From contig JAQIBG010000022.1 of NCBI GenBank assembly GCA_027859175.1, positions 1-58,970 on the forward strand: a DNA stretch of 58,970 nucleotides, given 5' to 3'. Shown here piece by piece: positions 48,080-55,704 of the stretch. The translations under genes and the position numbers were made by a program. The DNA is from Planctomycetota bacterium. GTDB lineage: Bacteria; Planctomycetota; UBA11346. The notes under the pieces are model-generated. The model saw only the letters and a list, made by a program, of their open reading frames with translations. It was not told the DNA's origin and did not search any database. The number at the start of each line of letters is the position of its first letter. The stretch's first letter is position 1.

Positions 48080-50503
48080 TCAGCGCGGGGTATACGCCCA
48101 TGCCTTGATCACCAGCTTGCCCTGGACCGGCTCATACCAGGCTTGCCCATCACGCACCCCAACCCGACCCCAAACGCTGCCAGCGACAAAGGGCACCTGG
48201 TAATCCCCAGCAACCGTCGGTCGCAGATGCATGGTCTGGGTCACCGCATCGTAGCGCGCGCCACCCCAGGCGGCGAGCAGGTCGTAGCTGGCCAGCGCCC
48301 GGCCGTACCAGTGGCCGCATTCCATCTCATCGAAGGGATTGCGGACCCGGCCATCGTGGCGCGACCGGGCGGCACTGACCAAGTCCACCGCCTCGGCCGC
48401 CGCGCCATGGCGCAGCAGGTGACCAGCGGTCTGATACTCCAAGCTGGTCCAGATCTCGGCGCAGTAGGGAAAGGGCAGACTCGGCGGGGTCTCGCGCCAG
48501 GTGCACAACACCAGCCCGCTATCCTGGCCAAAGGCATAGGCCGGGCGTTGCGGATTGGCGTGGGTCGACAGGTCGCGGCGGAAATTACTACGATACAGGT
48601 TCAGCAGGAATTGTTCGATCAGGCGCGAATCCAGACCTGTCTCCAAGCCGCCAGCGCAGGCCATCCACTCGCCCAAGAGGGCCGTTACCAGCAGGCCTGA
48701 GCCATATTGGTAGCGCGGTCCTTCGGCGGCGAGCAGGGCCTGGATTTCCGGCATCGGGCCATCAACCGCATACGACCCACGGTGCTCACCCAAGGACGAA
48801 TCTAGCTCAACCCGCTGGATGAAGGCGTGCCCGTCCCAGAGTTCATCGTGCAGATAGGCCCGGCAGCGCGCGGCCACCGCAGTATAATCGACCTCCACCG
48901 CCAAGGCTGCGGCCATGTCAGCCGCCGCAACCAGAGCCGCCAGATAGCAACTCATCAACATCGCATTGGGACCATGAAATTCGATATCATAGGTATTGTG
49001 CTGGGCGCCCCGCAACACGCCGCGCCGATCGGGATCGAAGGTAGCAATGATATACTCCAAGCTTGAGCGCAGCGCCGGCCACAGCGCACCTAGCCAATCG
49101 GTATCGCCGCCAATGCGCCACTCGCGCCAGGCCTTGATCAGCCCACCAAGTTGACCATCAACCGCGGTCCACCAGCGCTCGGAAACCTGATCGATCGGCA
49201 ACGGCACGCGGAAGCGCTGTCCACCATCCGGCCGCTGGGCCGGACCATGCTCGGTCTCCCGTAGACCACGCTCCAGATCCGGAAACAGATGGGCAGTGGC
49301 CTGCGCCCAGTTCCAGACGTGGGTACAGCTGCCAGCGCAACAGCCCTCGGTATCGTGACACCCTTCCCACATCCACAGCCGGCCATCATGCTGCCGCAAC
49401 ACCGTGGTCGAACGCAGAATGCCGAGGTTCGCCGTCAGGGCTTCCCGCAGAACCGGGGGCAGGTCACCGCTAGCGAGCAATTCACCAAAGGTCAGGCTGC
49501 GCTGACGCAGCTCGGCGAAGCCCGTCGCCAGCCAGGCATCCACCGCGTCGACGTCTCGATGCAGCACTGCATAGCGTGGCACGTAGGTGGGAACGGGCGC
49601 ACACCCGCAAGCGCCTTCGCAGGCCTCGCGCTGCACGCTCAGGGCGCTGTGCGGCATATACCAGCTCAACCGCACACACAGCGTACTACGCGCTCCAGGC
49701 GCGAGATGGACCGCCGCCGTCACACTGGCCCCATCGCCGCAGCGCTGATCATCGTCATGGCATGCCTGGACGTGCTGTCCCTTGGCAATGCCCTGCCACA
49801 AACGCGTCACGGCGTCAAACCACGCACCGCGAAACCAAGCGGCATCCACCTGCACATCTTCAGCATCGCAAGCCACCCGCAGCGCGCCCTGCTCGGAGGG
49901 GCTGTCGACCGGGTCTTGGATCAGCACGAAGCCATCGGGCCGGGTCTCAATCCGCCGACCCCGGCCACCATCAACCACAGCGATGTGGTGTTCGCTGTGG
50001 AAACCAAACACCAGGTCCAGCGGCTGCGCGCCAGTATTACAGAAGGTGTACTCAAGCGCGATCACCGGCCGCGATGACGCATCGGCGTCACCAGGGATGA
50101 ACGGACTCCAAGCCTGCAAGGTTACCGCAAGCGGCAGCGATGGATCGCTGAGCGCCACCTCCGCAGCGGGGAAGCGATCGGTAAACTGCGCCGTGTCGAA
50201 GCGTGGGAATCCATAGCTCGTCCCCCGCCCGCCGCCGCCAGAATCGCGCCAGCGCTCACCCCACGCAAACGAGGGCCGCCACTGCGGCACCGGTCCCTCA
50301 AGGACCCGCGCGCCATGACCGGCCACCGCCACACTGGCAAACATCAGCGGATTGTGGAACACCGCCGGGTGATGCCGCAGGGCCACTGCCTCCAGCTCAC
50401 CAACCCCGTTTAAACACATGCCGCCGGTTCCAATGCCGCCGAGCGGATAGGCAATCCGGTCGAGATTGCTGCCGGTATAATCTGCACCTGGTTCATGACT
50501 CAT
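48080..50503 (-). CDS. GH116-family glycosidase (GBA2-like, DUF608)
   Basis: 807 residues, AGGAG box at the ATG. There is no signal peptide. The N-terminal beta domain starts IAYPLGGIGTGGMCLNGVGELE, the family opening. The helical catalytic domain has a MWEGCHDTEGCCAGSCTHVWNWAQA segment near 374-398, NTYDIEFHGPNAMLMSCY near 501-518 and PFPYCAEIWTSLEYQTAGHLL near 675-695. By comparison with GBA2-type enzymes the Glu of MWEG and the Asp of NTYDIEF are candidates for catalysis, though I cannot align them exactly. Known members hydrolyse beta-glucosides, beta-xylosides or glucosylceramide. It is divergent from an AraC regulator 86 bases away. Confidence 0.88.
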   Translation of the reverse strand: MSHEPGADYTGSNLDRIAYPLGGIGTGGMCLNGVGELEAVALRHHPAVFHNPLMFASVAVAGHGARVLEGPVPQWRPSFAWGERWRDSGGGGRGTSYGFPRFDTAQFTDRFPAAEVALSDPSLPLAVTLQAWSPFIPGDADASSRPVIALEYTFCNTGAQPLDLVFGFHSEHHIAVVDGGRGRRIETRPDGFVLIQDPVDSPSEQGALRVACDAEDVQVDAAWFRGAWFDAVTRLWQGIAKGQHVQACHDDDQRCGDGASVTAAVHLAPGARSTLCVRLSWYMPHSALSVQREACEGACGCAPVPTYVPRYAVLHRDVDAVDAWLATGFAELRQRSLTFGELLASGDLPPVLREALTANLGILRSTTVLRQHDGRLWMWEGCHDTEGCCAGSCTHVWNWAQATAHLFPDLERGLRETEHGPAQRPDGGQRFRVPLPIDQVSERWWTAVDGQLGGLIKAWREWRIGGDTDWLGALWPALRSSLEYIIATFDPDRRGVLRGAQHNTYDIEFHGPNAMLMSCYLAALVAAADMAAALAVEVDYTAVAARCRAYLHDELWDGHAFIQRVELDSSLGEHRGSYAVDGPMPEIQALLAAEGPRYQYGSGLLVTALLGEWMACAGGLETGLDSRLIEQFLLNLYRSNFRRDLSTHANPQRPAYAFGQDSGLVLCTWRETPPSLPFPYCAEIWTSLEYQTAGHLLRHGAAAEAVDLVSAARSRHDGRVRNPFDEMECGHWYGRALASYDLLAAWGGARYDAVTQTMHLRPTVAGDYQVPFVAGSVWGRVGVRDGQAWYEPVQGKLVIKAWAYTPR

Positions 50504-50526
50504 GTCGTTCTCCTATAGAGGCGGTC

Positions 50527-50542
50527 ATCATACGCATATGAT
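50527..50542. promoter_or_regulatory. Inverted repeat ATCATACGCATATGAT between GH116 and araC-type genes
   Basis: Perfect 6-base arms ATCATA / TATGAT around CGCA, in the 86-base divergent promoter region, 24 bases before the GH116 start. It is a candidate operator for the divergent regulator or for another dimeric protein. Confidence 0.55.
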
Positions 50543-50589
50543 CCCAACAATTCCATGGCTCTATCCGATCAGATTTATACTTTTACGCC

Positions 50590-51420
50590 ATGGCGCTATT
50601 CCATGGCTTCACCACCATCCCCACATTCGAGCGCTGGGCCTGCCAACTTCGGATCGATTGCCCCCACGCGGTGGTCGGCCATTGGCAGCACAGCTGGAGC
50701 GGATCCAACCGATTGCCTCGCAATCGCCTGTTTTTGGTTGATGGCCCCCAGCAGGCTGGCTCCATCGCCTGGGGCACGCAGCACATCGCGCTGCAGGCCG
50801 GCCACCGCTATGTGATGCCGGCCCATGCCGATTTACGTTTCCACTTCGCCCAAGGCCTGCGCATGGTCGCCTTCCACTTCGACTGCGAACTCATCCCCGG
50901 CCTTGATTGCTTTGCCAGCTGCAACCAGATCCTCGCTTCACCCTTTCCGCGCGCACGCACCAAGCGCTTGGCTCGATGCCTGCAGGCGCTCGACACGCCC
51001 GCTGCCCTCGTTGCCGCCCACGGCGAATTCACCGCCGCCATCAGCGACTGCGTGCCGATGAGCTGGCAAGAGCTCCGCCGCCACAACCTGCTTGATGGGC
51101 AATACGGACACCTGCTTGCGATGATCGACCACGCGGGCGCGGCCACGCGCATCGCCGATCTCGCCAGCACACTCCACCTCACAGCCGATCAACTGTCCAA
51201 GCGCTTCAAACGCGACTGCGGCGTGGCCCTCAAAACTTTTATCGACCGCCGCATCACGCGACGCGCTGCTGATCTCCTACGCGACACCGAGCTCAGCATT
51301 GGCGCCATCGCCACAGAACTCGGCTTCACCAACGAATTCTACGCCAGTCGCTTCCTCCATCGGCACCTCGGCATGCCGCCAAGCGTCTGGCGGCGCCTGC
51401 CGCTTGCCGAGCGCTTGTAA
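50590..51420 (+). CDS. AraC-family transcriptional regulator
   Basis: 276 residues. The N-terminal part (about 1-130) is a degenerate cupin-like ligand domain: HYRVMPAHADLRFHFAQGLRMVAFHFDCEL-type strands. The C-terminal double HTH (about 165-270) reads RIADLASTLHLTADQLSKRFKRDCGVALKTFI and IGAIATELGFTNEFYASRFLHRHLGMPPSVW. It is divergent from GH116 and probably its activator. No other ATG nearby fits better. An inverted-repeat element follows the stop. Confidence 0.9.
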   Translation: MALFHGFTTIPTFERWACQLRIDCPHAVVGHWQHSWSGSNRLPRNRLFLVDGPQQAGSIAWGTQHIALQAGHRYVMPAHADLRFHFAQGLRMVAFHFDCELIPGLDCFASCNQILASPFPRARTKRLARCLQALDTPAALVAAHGEFTAAISDCVPMSWQELRRHNLLDGQYGHLLAMIDHAGAATRIADLASTLHLTADQLSKRFKRDCGVALKTFIDRRITRRAADLLRDTELSIGAIATELGFTNEFYASRFLHRHLGMPPSVWRRLPLAERL

Positions 51421-51434
51421 GCTGCTTCGACCGC

Positions 51435-51645
51435 TTTGACGCCAAGACGCCAGGAGGAGTGGGGTTGTGGAGCGAGATCTGTGGCGAGTCGTAATAAGCG
51501 ACGCTGCGCCCGCCCCCTGAGAGTGTCGCTGCCCTCAGCGACACACACCCGACGCAACGATCCCCGCATACCAATCCACCCCATCACGCGCTTATGCCTC
51601 CGCCAAACCCACTCCCCCTGGCGTCCTGGCGCCCTGGCGTAAAAA
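51435..51645. repeat. Inverted-repeat element with period-8 arms
   Basis: The left arm (51435-51464) carries ACGCCAAG ACGCCAGG; the right arm (51608-51645) carries CCTGGCGT CCTGGCGC CCTGGCGT. The arms are inverted copies through GGAGGAGTGGG / CCCACTCCCCC. The spacer of about 140 bases contains GTGTCGCTG...CAGCGACAC and no ORF. The plan resembles the heptamer elements but with another repeat unit. Confidence 0.75.
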
Positions 51646-51738
51646 CCGGTCCACCCAACCTAACCACCTGACGTAAGGCCTGCCCGCCATCCAACGACCC
51701 ACTTATGAGTCGCCAAGACTTAACACAATTTCAGTTCC

Positions 51739-51990
51739 ATGCGCCTCGACCTGCGTCGTCGTCGTTTACGCCAGCGCTGGATCACCGATCCGCTCCTGCG
51801 GCTACGCGGGCGCACCGTACCCACTCGTGCCGAACGCCACGCTGCGCGCGAGCGCGTTGCCAGGGGCTGTGCCGGCAGCGATGATGGCCGCCAGCAGCGC
51901 GACCATTGCCTGGCGCGCGGCTACTGCTGCCGTTGCGGCTGTCAGCAATGTCCTTGGAATTGGGATGTCACAACGCGGCGTTTTCGCTGA
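51739..51990 (+). CDS. Small cysteine-rich protein, DUF5522-like
   Basis: 83 residues. The C-terminal half RDHCLARGYCCRCGCQQCPWNW matches the CC-x3-C-x2-CP pattern of DUF5522 proteins (usually RGYCCGSGCRHCPY), which suggests a bound metal ion. The N-terminus is very arginine-rich (MRLDLRRRRLRQRW). The two Trp residues after the last cysteine pair are unusual. The ribosome site is weak. It lies alone between the period-8 repeat and the pilin operon, on the opposite strand to the latter. The antisense frame at 51802-52056 is low-complexity alanine-rich and not credible. Confidence 0.6.
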   Translation: MRLDLRRRRLRQRWITDPLLRLRGRTVPTRAERHAARERVARGCAGSDDGRQQRDHCLARGYCCRCGCQQCPWNWDVTTRRFR

Positions 51991-52022
51991 GCCAGCACCA
52001 ACGGCTGCTCCAGGATCGAACC

Positions 52023-53054
52023 TTACCGCAATTCGGTCGGCGCGCTCACAAAGCAAGTGTAGCCATCGCGCTTACCCTTACGCACGCCTTGCCACGGCGG
52101 GTCGGCGAAAGCATTCACGCCTGCCGTAGCGTCGGTGCGCCACAACTGGGTGCCGCCCTCATCAACGCCAGCCACGCCGGTGATGCGCGCCCACAATAAA
52201 TCGAGCTGGCCGGTCCCAAGTGAGGTCCAATCAGCACTCGGATCAAGCGAGATCGCGCTGTCGCGCTTCGGCCCCAGAGCGCCGGCGGCCAGGTAGATAG
52301 ACCGCGTGTAGCCATAGGCTTTCTGATTCGTGCGGATGTACAAGTCGTCTCGAATCATATCCCGAGTCTTATTGCCGCCACCGCCGCCATACTTGACCGT
52401 CTCCTTGATGACCGTTGCCGTATTCCTACGCGGGAAGTAGCTCGCTAATCCAATCACGATCGGATTGCCATAGGCATCGTTCCAGGGCCGCTCAGGATTT
52501 CGGTCATTGGTATAGGCCTCGATGGCCTCATTCACTCCTGTCGTAGCCGGGTCATCCATCGGCAGGATGCCACCCGCCAATTGAAGCAGCTCTAAGGTGA
52601 AGGCCGCGGTAAGATCTGCCAAAGCATGATCGTCTGGCGCCATGGTCACACTTGCAGCCGGCAAGCGGCCTTCGCTTGGGTCAGCAGGAGGATACACCGC
52701 CGCCGGCTTGCCCCACGGATGCACAAACTCCCACGATGCCATGGGGGCTTCCACCCAGGTGCCCGAGACCTTGTCCAGGTAACCAGTGCTTTTATTTGGA
52801 CGCAGTTCACCGATATGACGAATCCGCCGCGGCGCCGTGAGACTGCCAAGGCTGGACTGCAACTTTAATGCGGCCGACGATTCATTGGCGCCAATCGACT
52901 GCGCAGAGCGCAACACTTCCTGAACACGCTGCGACGTGGCCTGCTCACGCATGGTCTTGCGAACCATGTTTGCCGACCCAAGAATCAAGGCCGCGAGAAC
53001 CATGATGATCGCAATCACCACCAATAATTCGATGAGGGTAAAAGCACGGCGCAT
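52023..53054 (-). CDS. GspG-like pseudopilin, last gene of the operon
   Basis: 343 residues. The start is the ATG at 53054, which overlaps the stop of the preceding gene (TAATG). The class III leader MRRA with cleavage before FTLIELLVVIAIIMVLAALIL has Glu at +5 and Ala instead of Gly at -1. A long amphipathic helix follows (residues 25-60), as in pilins. The large C-terminal part (about 70-343) is much bigger than in GspG (about 150 residues in total) and contains an NPERPWNDAYGNPIVIGLASYFP segment, the D-x-W-G/N-x-Y-G-x-P theme that recurs in bacterial pseudopilins. It is exported and processed by a prepilin peptidase not seen in the window. Confidence 0.85.
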   Translation of the reverse strand: MRRAFTLIELLVVIAIIMVLAALILGSANMVRKTMREQATSQRVQEVLRSAQSIGANESSAALKLQSSLGSLTAPRRIRHIGELRPNKSTGYLDKVSGTWVEAPMASWEFVHPWGKPAAVYPPADPSEGRLPAASVTMAPDDHALADLTAAFTLELLQLAGGILPMDDPATTGVNEAIEAYTNDRNPERPWNDAYGNPIVIGLASYFPRRNTATVIKETVKYGGGGGNKTRDMIRDDLYIRTNQKAYGYTRSIYLAAGALGPKRDSAISLDPSADWTSLGTGQLDLLWARITGVAGVDEGGTQLWRTDATAGVNAFADPPWQGVRKGKRDGYTCFVSAPTELR

Positions 53055-54058
53055 TACCACTCACCATCTGCCGGCGGACCACGCAGGCGCTGAATAAAGC
53101 TGAGAGTGCCGCCCTGATTGACCGTGGTTGGCCAGGGCATCGGCATGGTTCCGGGTGTCCATGCACCATAGGCCGGGCGCCACGCGAAGTATTCATCCAT
53201 CATCTCTGGCGAGCTACCATAGCGGCCATTGGTCCAGGCCTGTTCGGCATACCGCAGGTCAACGCCGCCAATAGCCGGGCTCCACGCCATTCGATACCAC
53301 AACCGCAACTCTGTGGCCAGGGCCACCTCAAATAAATCTTGGCTACCGCCAAACAGAGACGCCTGCCCGAGCGCCACCACTTCAGGCCAGTCGCGGTAAC
53401 CGCGCGTGCCACCGGCACCCACTGTCACGGTAAAGCTTACAGGGCCGTCTCGGAAGATGCGGAACCAACTCATCCCCATCGAACCGACCTCTGGACGCAT
53501 ATCGCCAGCAACGATATCACTCCACGTTGTCGCCGCTGGTTCCGGATCGCGATTTCGCAACACTGGAACGCCATACAAAGGGTCGGTCGCGTCTGAGCTT
53601 ATTGCATTGGGAGCCACGTTTTGGCTAATCGCGTGAGGCGGTCGCACATGACGATACATCGGCGCAATAACCACCCCGCCCACTGCCGGCCACACGGGTC
53701 GTAAGCCCACGCCGTCGCTCTCCCTAGCGCTGAGGCTGTAGAGCAGGTCGTAATCACCATCGTTATCGTAGTCCTGCGTCTTCGGCCCAAGCTGGCCATC
53801 ACGCACATCAACCCAGCCATACGCCAATTCGTGCTGACTCGTGGCCGGATCATTCCAACCGATTCGCGACGTTTCGCAAATGTAACTGCCAGCCGCGGCG
53901 AGCATCACTCGGACCTGGGCCTTCGCGATCGACTCGTTGGTTTTAGCGCCCGCGTGCCGCGACCGCACCACGAAGGTAATAGCCAAAGTTGCCGTCAAGG
54001 TCATGACGCCAAGCACGATGATGAGCAGAAAGCCGCGGCGGGAAGCGTTGCCAGTCAT
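53054..54058 (-). CDS. GspK-like minor pseudopilin
   Basis: 334 residues. The ATG at 54058 overlaps the upstream stop (ATGA). The leader MTGNASRRG with cleavage before FLLIIVLGVMTLTATLAITFVV lacks the +5 glutamate (Ile instead), the hallmark of GspK, the tip protein. A basic helical segment follows, then a large soluble domain with tyrosine-, tryptophan- and proline-rich stretches. A calcium-loop-like DYDNDGDYD lies near 105-113, as seen in the GspG/GspK group. It is encoded between the J-like and G-like genes. Confidence 0.82.
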   Translation of the reverse strand: MTGNASRRGFLLIIVLGVMTLTATLAITFVVRSRHAGAKTNESIAKAQVRVMLAAAGSYICETSRIGWNDPATSQHELAYGWVDVRDGQLGPKTQDYDNDGDYDLLYSLSARESDGVGLRPVWPAVGGVVIAPMYRHVRPPHAISQNVAPNAISSDATDPLYGVPVLRNRDPEPAATTWSDIVAGDMRPEVGSMGMSWFRIFRDGPVSFTVTVGAGGTRGYRDWPEVVALGQASLFGGSQDLFEVALATELRLWYRMAWSPAIGGVDLRYAEQAWTNGRYGSSPEMMDEYFAWRPAYGAWTPGTMPMPWPTTVNQGGTLSFIQRLRGPPADGEW

Positions 54059-55704
54059 GGTGCTGAATCCAAGGTGCGCTGAGCGGCGATGATATCGTTT
54101 ACCTTTCCTGCGCCGAGACCCAAACGCGCACCGAGGCGCGCAGGGTCGGCAGTCACGAAAGCTGACCATCCGCCGTCCGGATGCCGTTGCTGACGAGCCC
54201 CGCGAAAAGTAGTGCCAAGCGCGTTAAATGCGACTTCACCATACTCGCCGGTTGCCCGGTCAATCACCCGCAAGCGCATATTGTCAACGAAATGTCCGTC
54301 AATAAGAGCACGGAACACAACAACTTGAGCATCAGACCACCCATCGGGAAGATGCATCCCCATAGGGACAATCTGCGACCCCCGATTCAGCAAGCGATCC
54401 ATCTCAAAGCCATGGCCGCGAAGATTGGCATGCTGCGAACGATAATGCGAGGCGATGTACCAACGCCCCTGGTCGCGGTCGCGCTCAAACACGCCGCGTA
54501 GGTCTTGGTTGGTACTAAAACCACCCATATCGCCGCTATCTCGGTACCCCAGAAAATCTTTGCCGCTATAGCGAGAAATCGGACTCAGAGACAAGGCACC
54601 CTCAAAGCTCGCGCCATGGCGCGTAGTGCCCGACACCGCCTCCATGTACCCGCCTGGGCTCGTTACCAGATCACCGAGGCGCAGGCCGTCAGTAGAATGG
54701 TCATTAGGAGTCGGTGCGCCTGAATTTGGCTTCACATAGGGCCCCCAGAGCCGGCCGTTCATGACCCCATCCAAACGCACCGCGGAACTGTCATCATACC
54801 TGGAATCATCGGCCGAACGTGCTGCCAGCACCGTGTCGCCGTAGACCTGTAAAATCGTATTTGGAGCGAGGTAGTCTAACATGCCGTAGGAACCGATCGC
54901 ATCATGCAGGAATACAATCTGATTCGGCATCCAGGTTGCCGTCTGCACCTTGGTCATATTGCTATTGGCAATGGTCCCGTATGGGCCCGTGGTCCATGGC
55001 CCCGTGCTGTCACCGTTATCCCAGGCTCGTTGAATCGAGAGATGATCAGCGCCCAAGCCGACATCCAACTCCTTGGCGCGGTTGGCCACCATCTCATAAT
55101 GCCCCCACGGTTTCCAACTGACGCGATATTCGGTCAGATTGCCGCGATACCAATTCCTCGGGTCATTGGCCTGGTACGGACGACCAATCCAACCTCGATC
55201 ACGATCGAGTTCATTGACTCGCTCACGATTGGCAAGACCACGTGCCGTTACCCCAGAACCAGAACTTCCCGCAGGTTCAAGATCGAATTCATTTAAACTC
55301 AGTTGCCACGACGCCCACCCGCTCGCATCATCGTTGTAGCCGGCGCGCAGGCGCTCAAACGGTGCAAACGGCAAACCCAACTCAACGTCGGTTCCGTAAC
55401 CAACGGTGCGCGGCGGACGAATGTCACGCATCTCCTGTGTGTCGTCGCTATACCAATGGTCGGTCGACCAGGTGGGGCCATCTAAAGTGCGATCACGCGG
55501 GTCGTCATAGCTGTACCAGAAATCAGCCTCATCAAGCGCGGCATCAAAGGCGATACGGAAGGCTTCATTATGCCGCTCCATCTGACCAACCACCTGCACG
55601 GTGTTGGTTGCCACTGCAAATGCAGTGTACAGACCCAGCAGCACAACCGCGCCAATCACAGTTGCCAGCAACAGCTCCACTAAGGAAAAGCCTCGCCTGC
55701 TCAT
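54055..55704 (-). CDS. GspJ-like minor pseudopilin, very large
   Basis: 549 residues. The ATG at 55704 overlaps the stop of the preceding gene (ATGA). MSRRG with cleavage before FSLVELLLATVIGAVVLLGLYTAF has Glu at +5. The soluble part is more than twice the usual GspJ size and has no recognised domain. It is Asp-, Arg- and Trp-rich with many tyrosine/tryptophan pairs (WYSYDDPRDRTLDGPTWSTDHWY). It would sit in the periplasmic tip complex with the other minor pseudopilins. Confidence 0.85.
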   Translation of the reverse strand: MSRRGFSLVELLLATVIGAVVLLGLYTAFAVATNTVQVVGQMERHNEAFRIAFDAALDEADFWYSYDDPRDRTLDGPTWSTDHWYSDDTQEMRDIRPPRTVGYGTDVELGLPFAPFERLRAGYNDDASGWASWQLSLNEFDLEPAGSSGSGVTARGLANRERVNELDRDRGWIGRPYQANDPRNWYRGNLTEYRVSWKPWGHYEMVANRAKELDVGLGADHLSIQRAWDNGDSTGPWTTGPYGTIANSNMTKVQTATWMPNQIVFLHDAIGSYGMLDYLAPNTILQVYGDTVLAARSADDSRYDDSSAVRLDGVMNGRLWGPYVKPNSGAPTPNDHSTDGLRLGDLVTSPGGYMEAVSGTTRHGASFEGALSLSPISRYSGKDFLGYRDSGDMGGFSTNQDLRGVFERDRDQGRWYIASHYRSQHANLRGHGFEMDRLLNRGSQIVPMGMHLPDGWSDAQVVVFRALIDGHFVDNMRLRVIDRATGEYGEVAFNALGTTFRGARQQRHPDGGWSAFVTADPARLGARLGLGAGKVNDIIAAQRTLDSAP

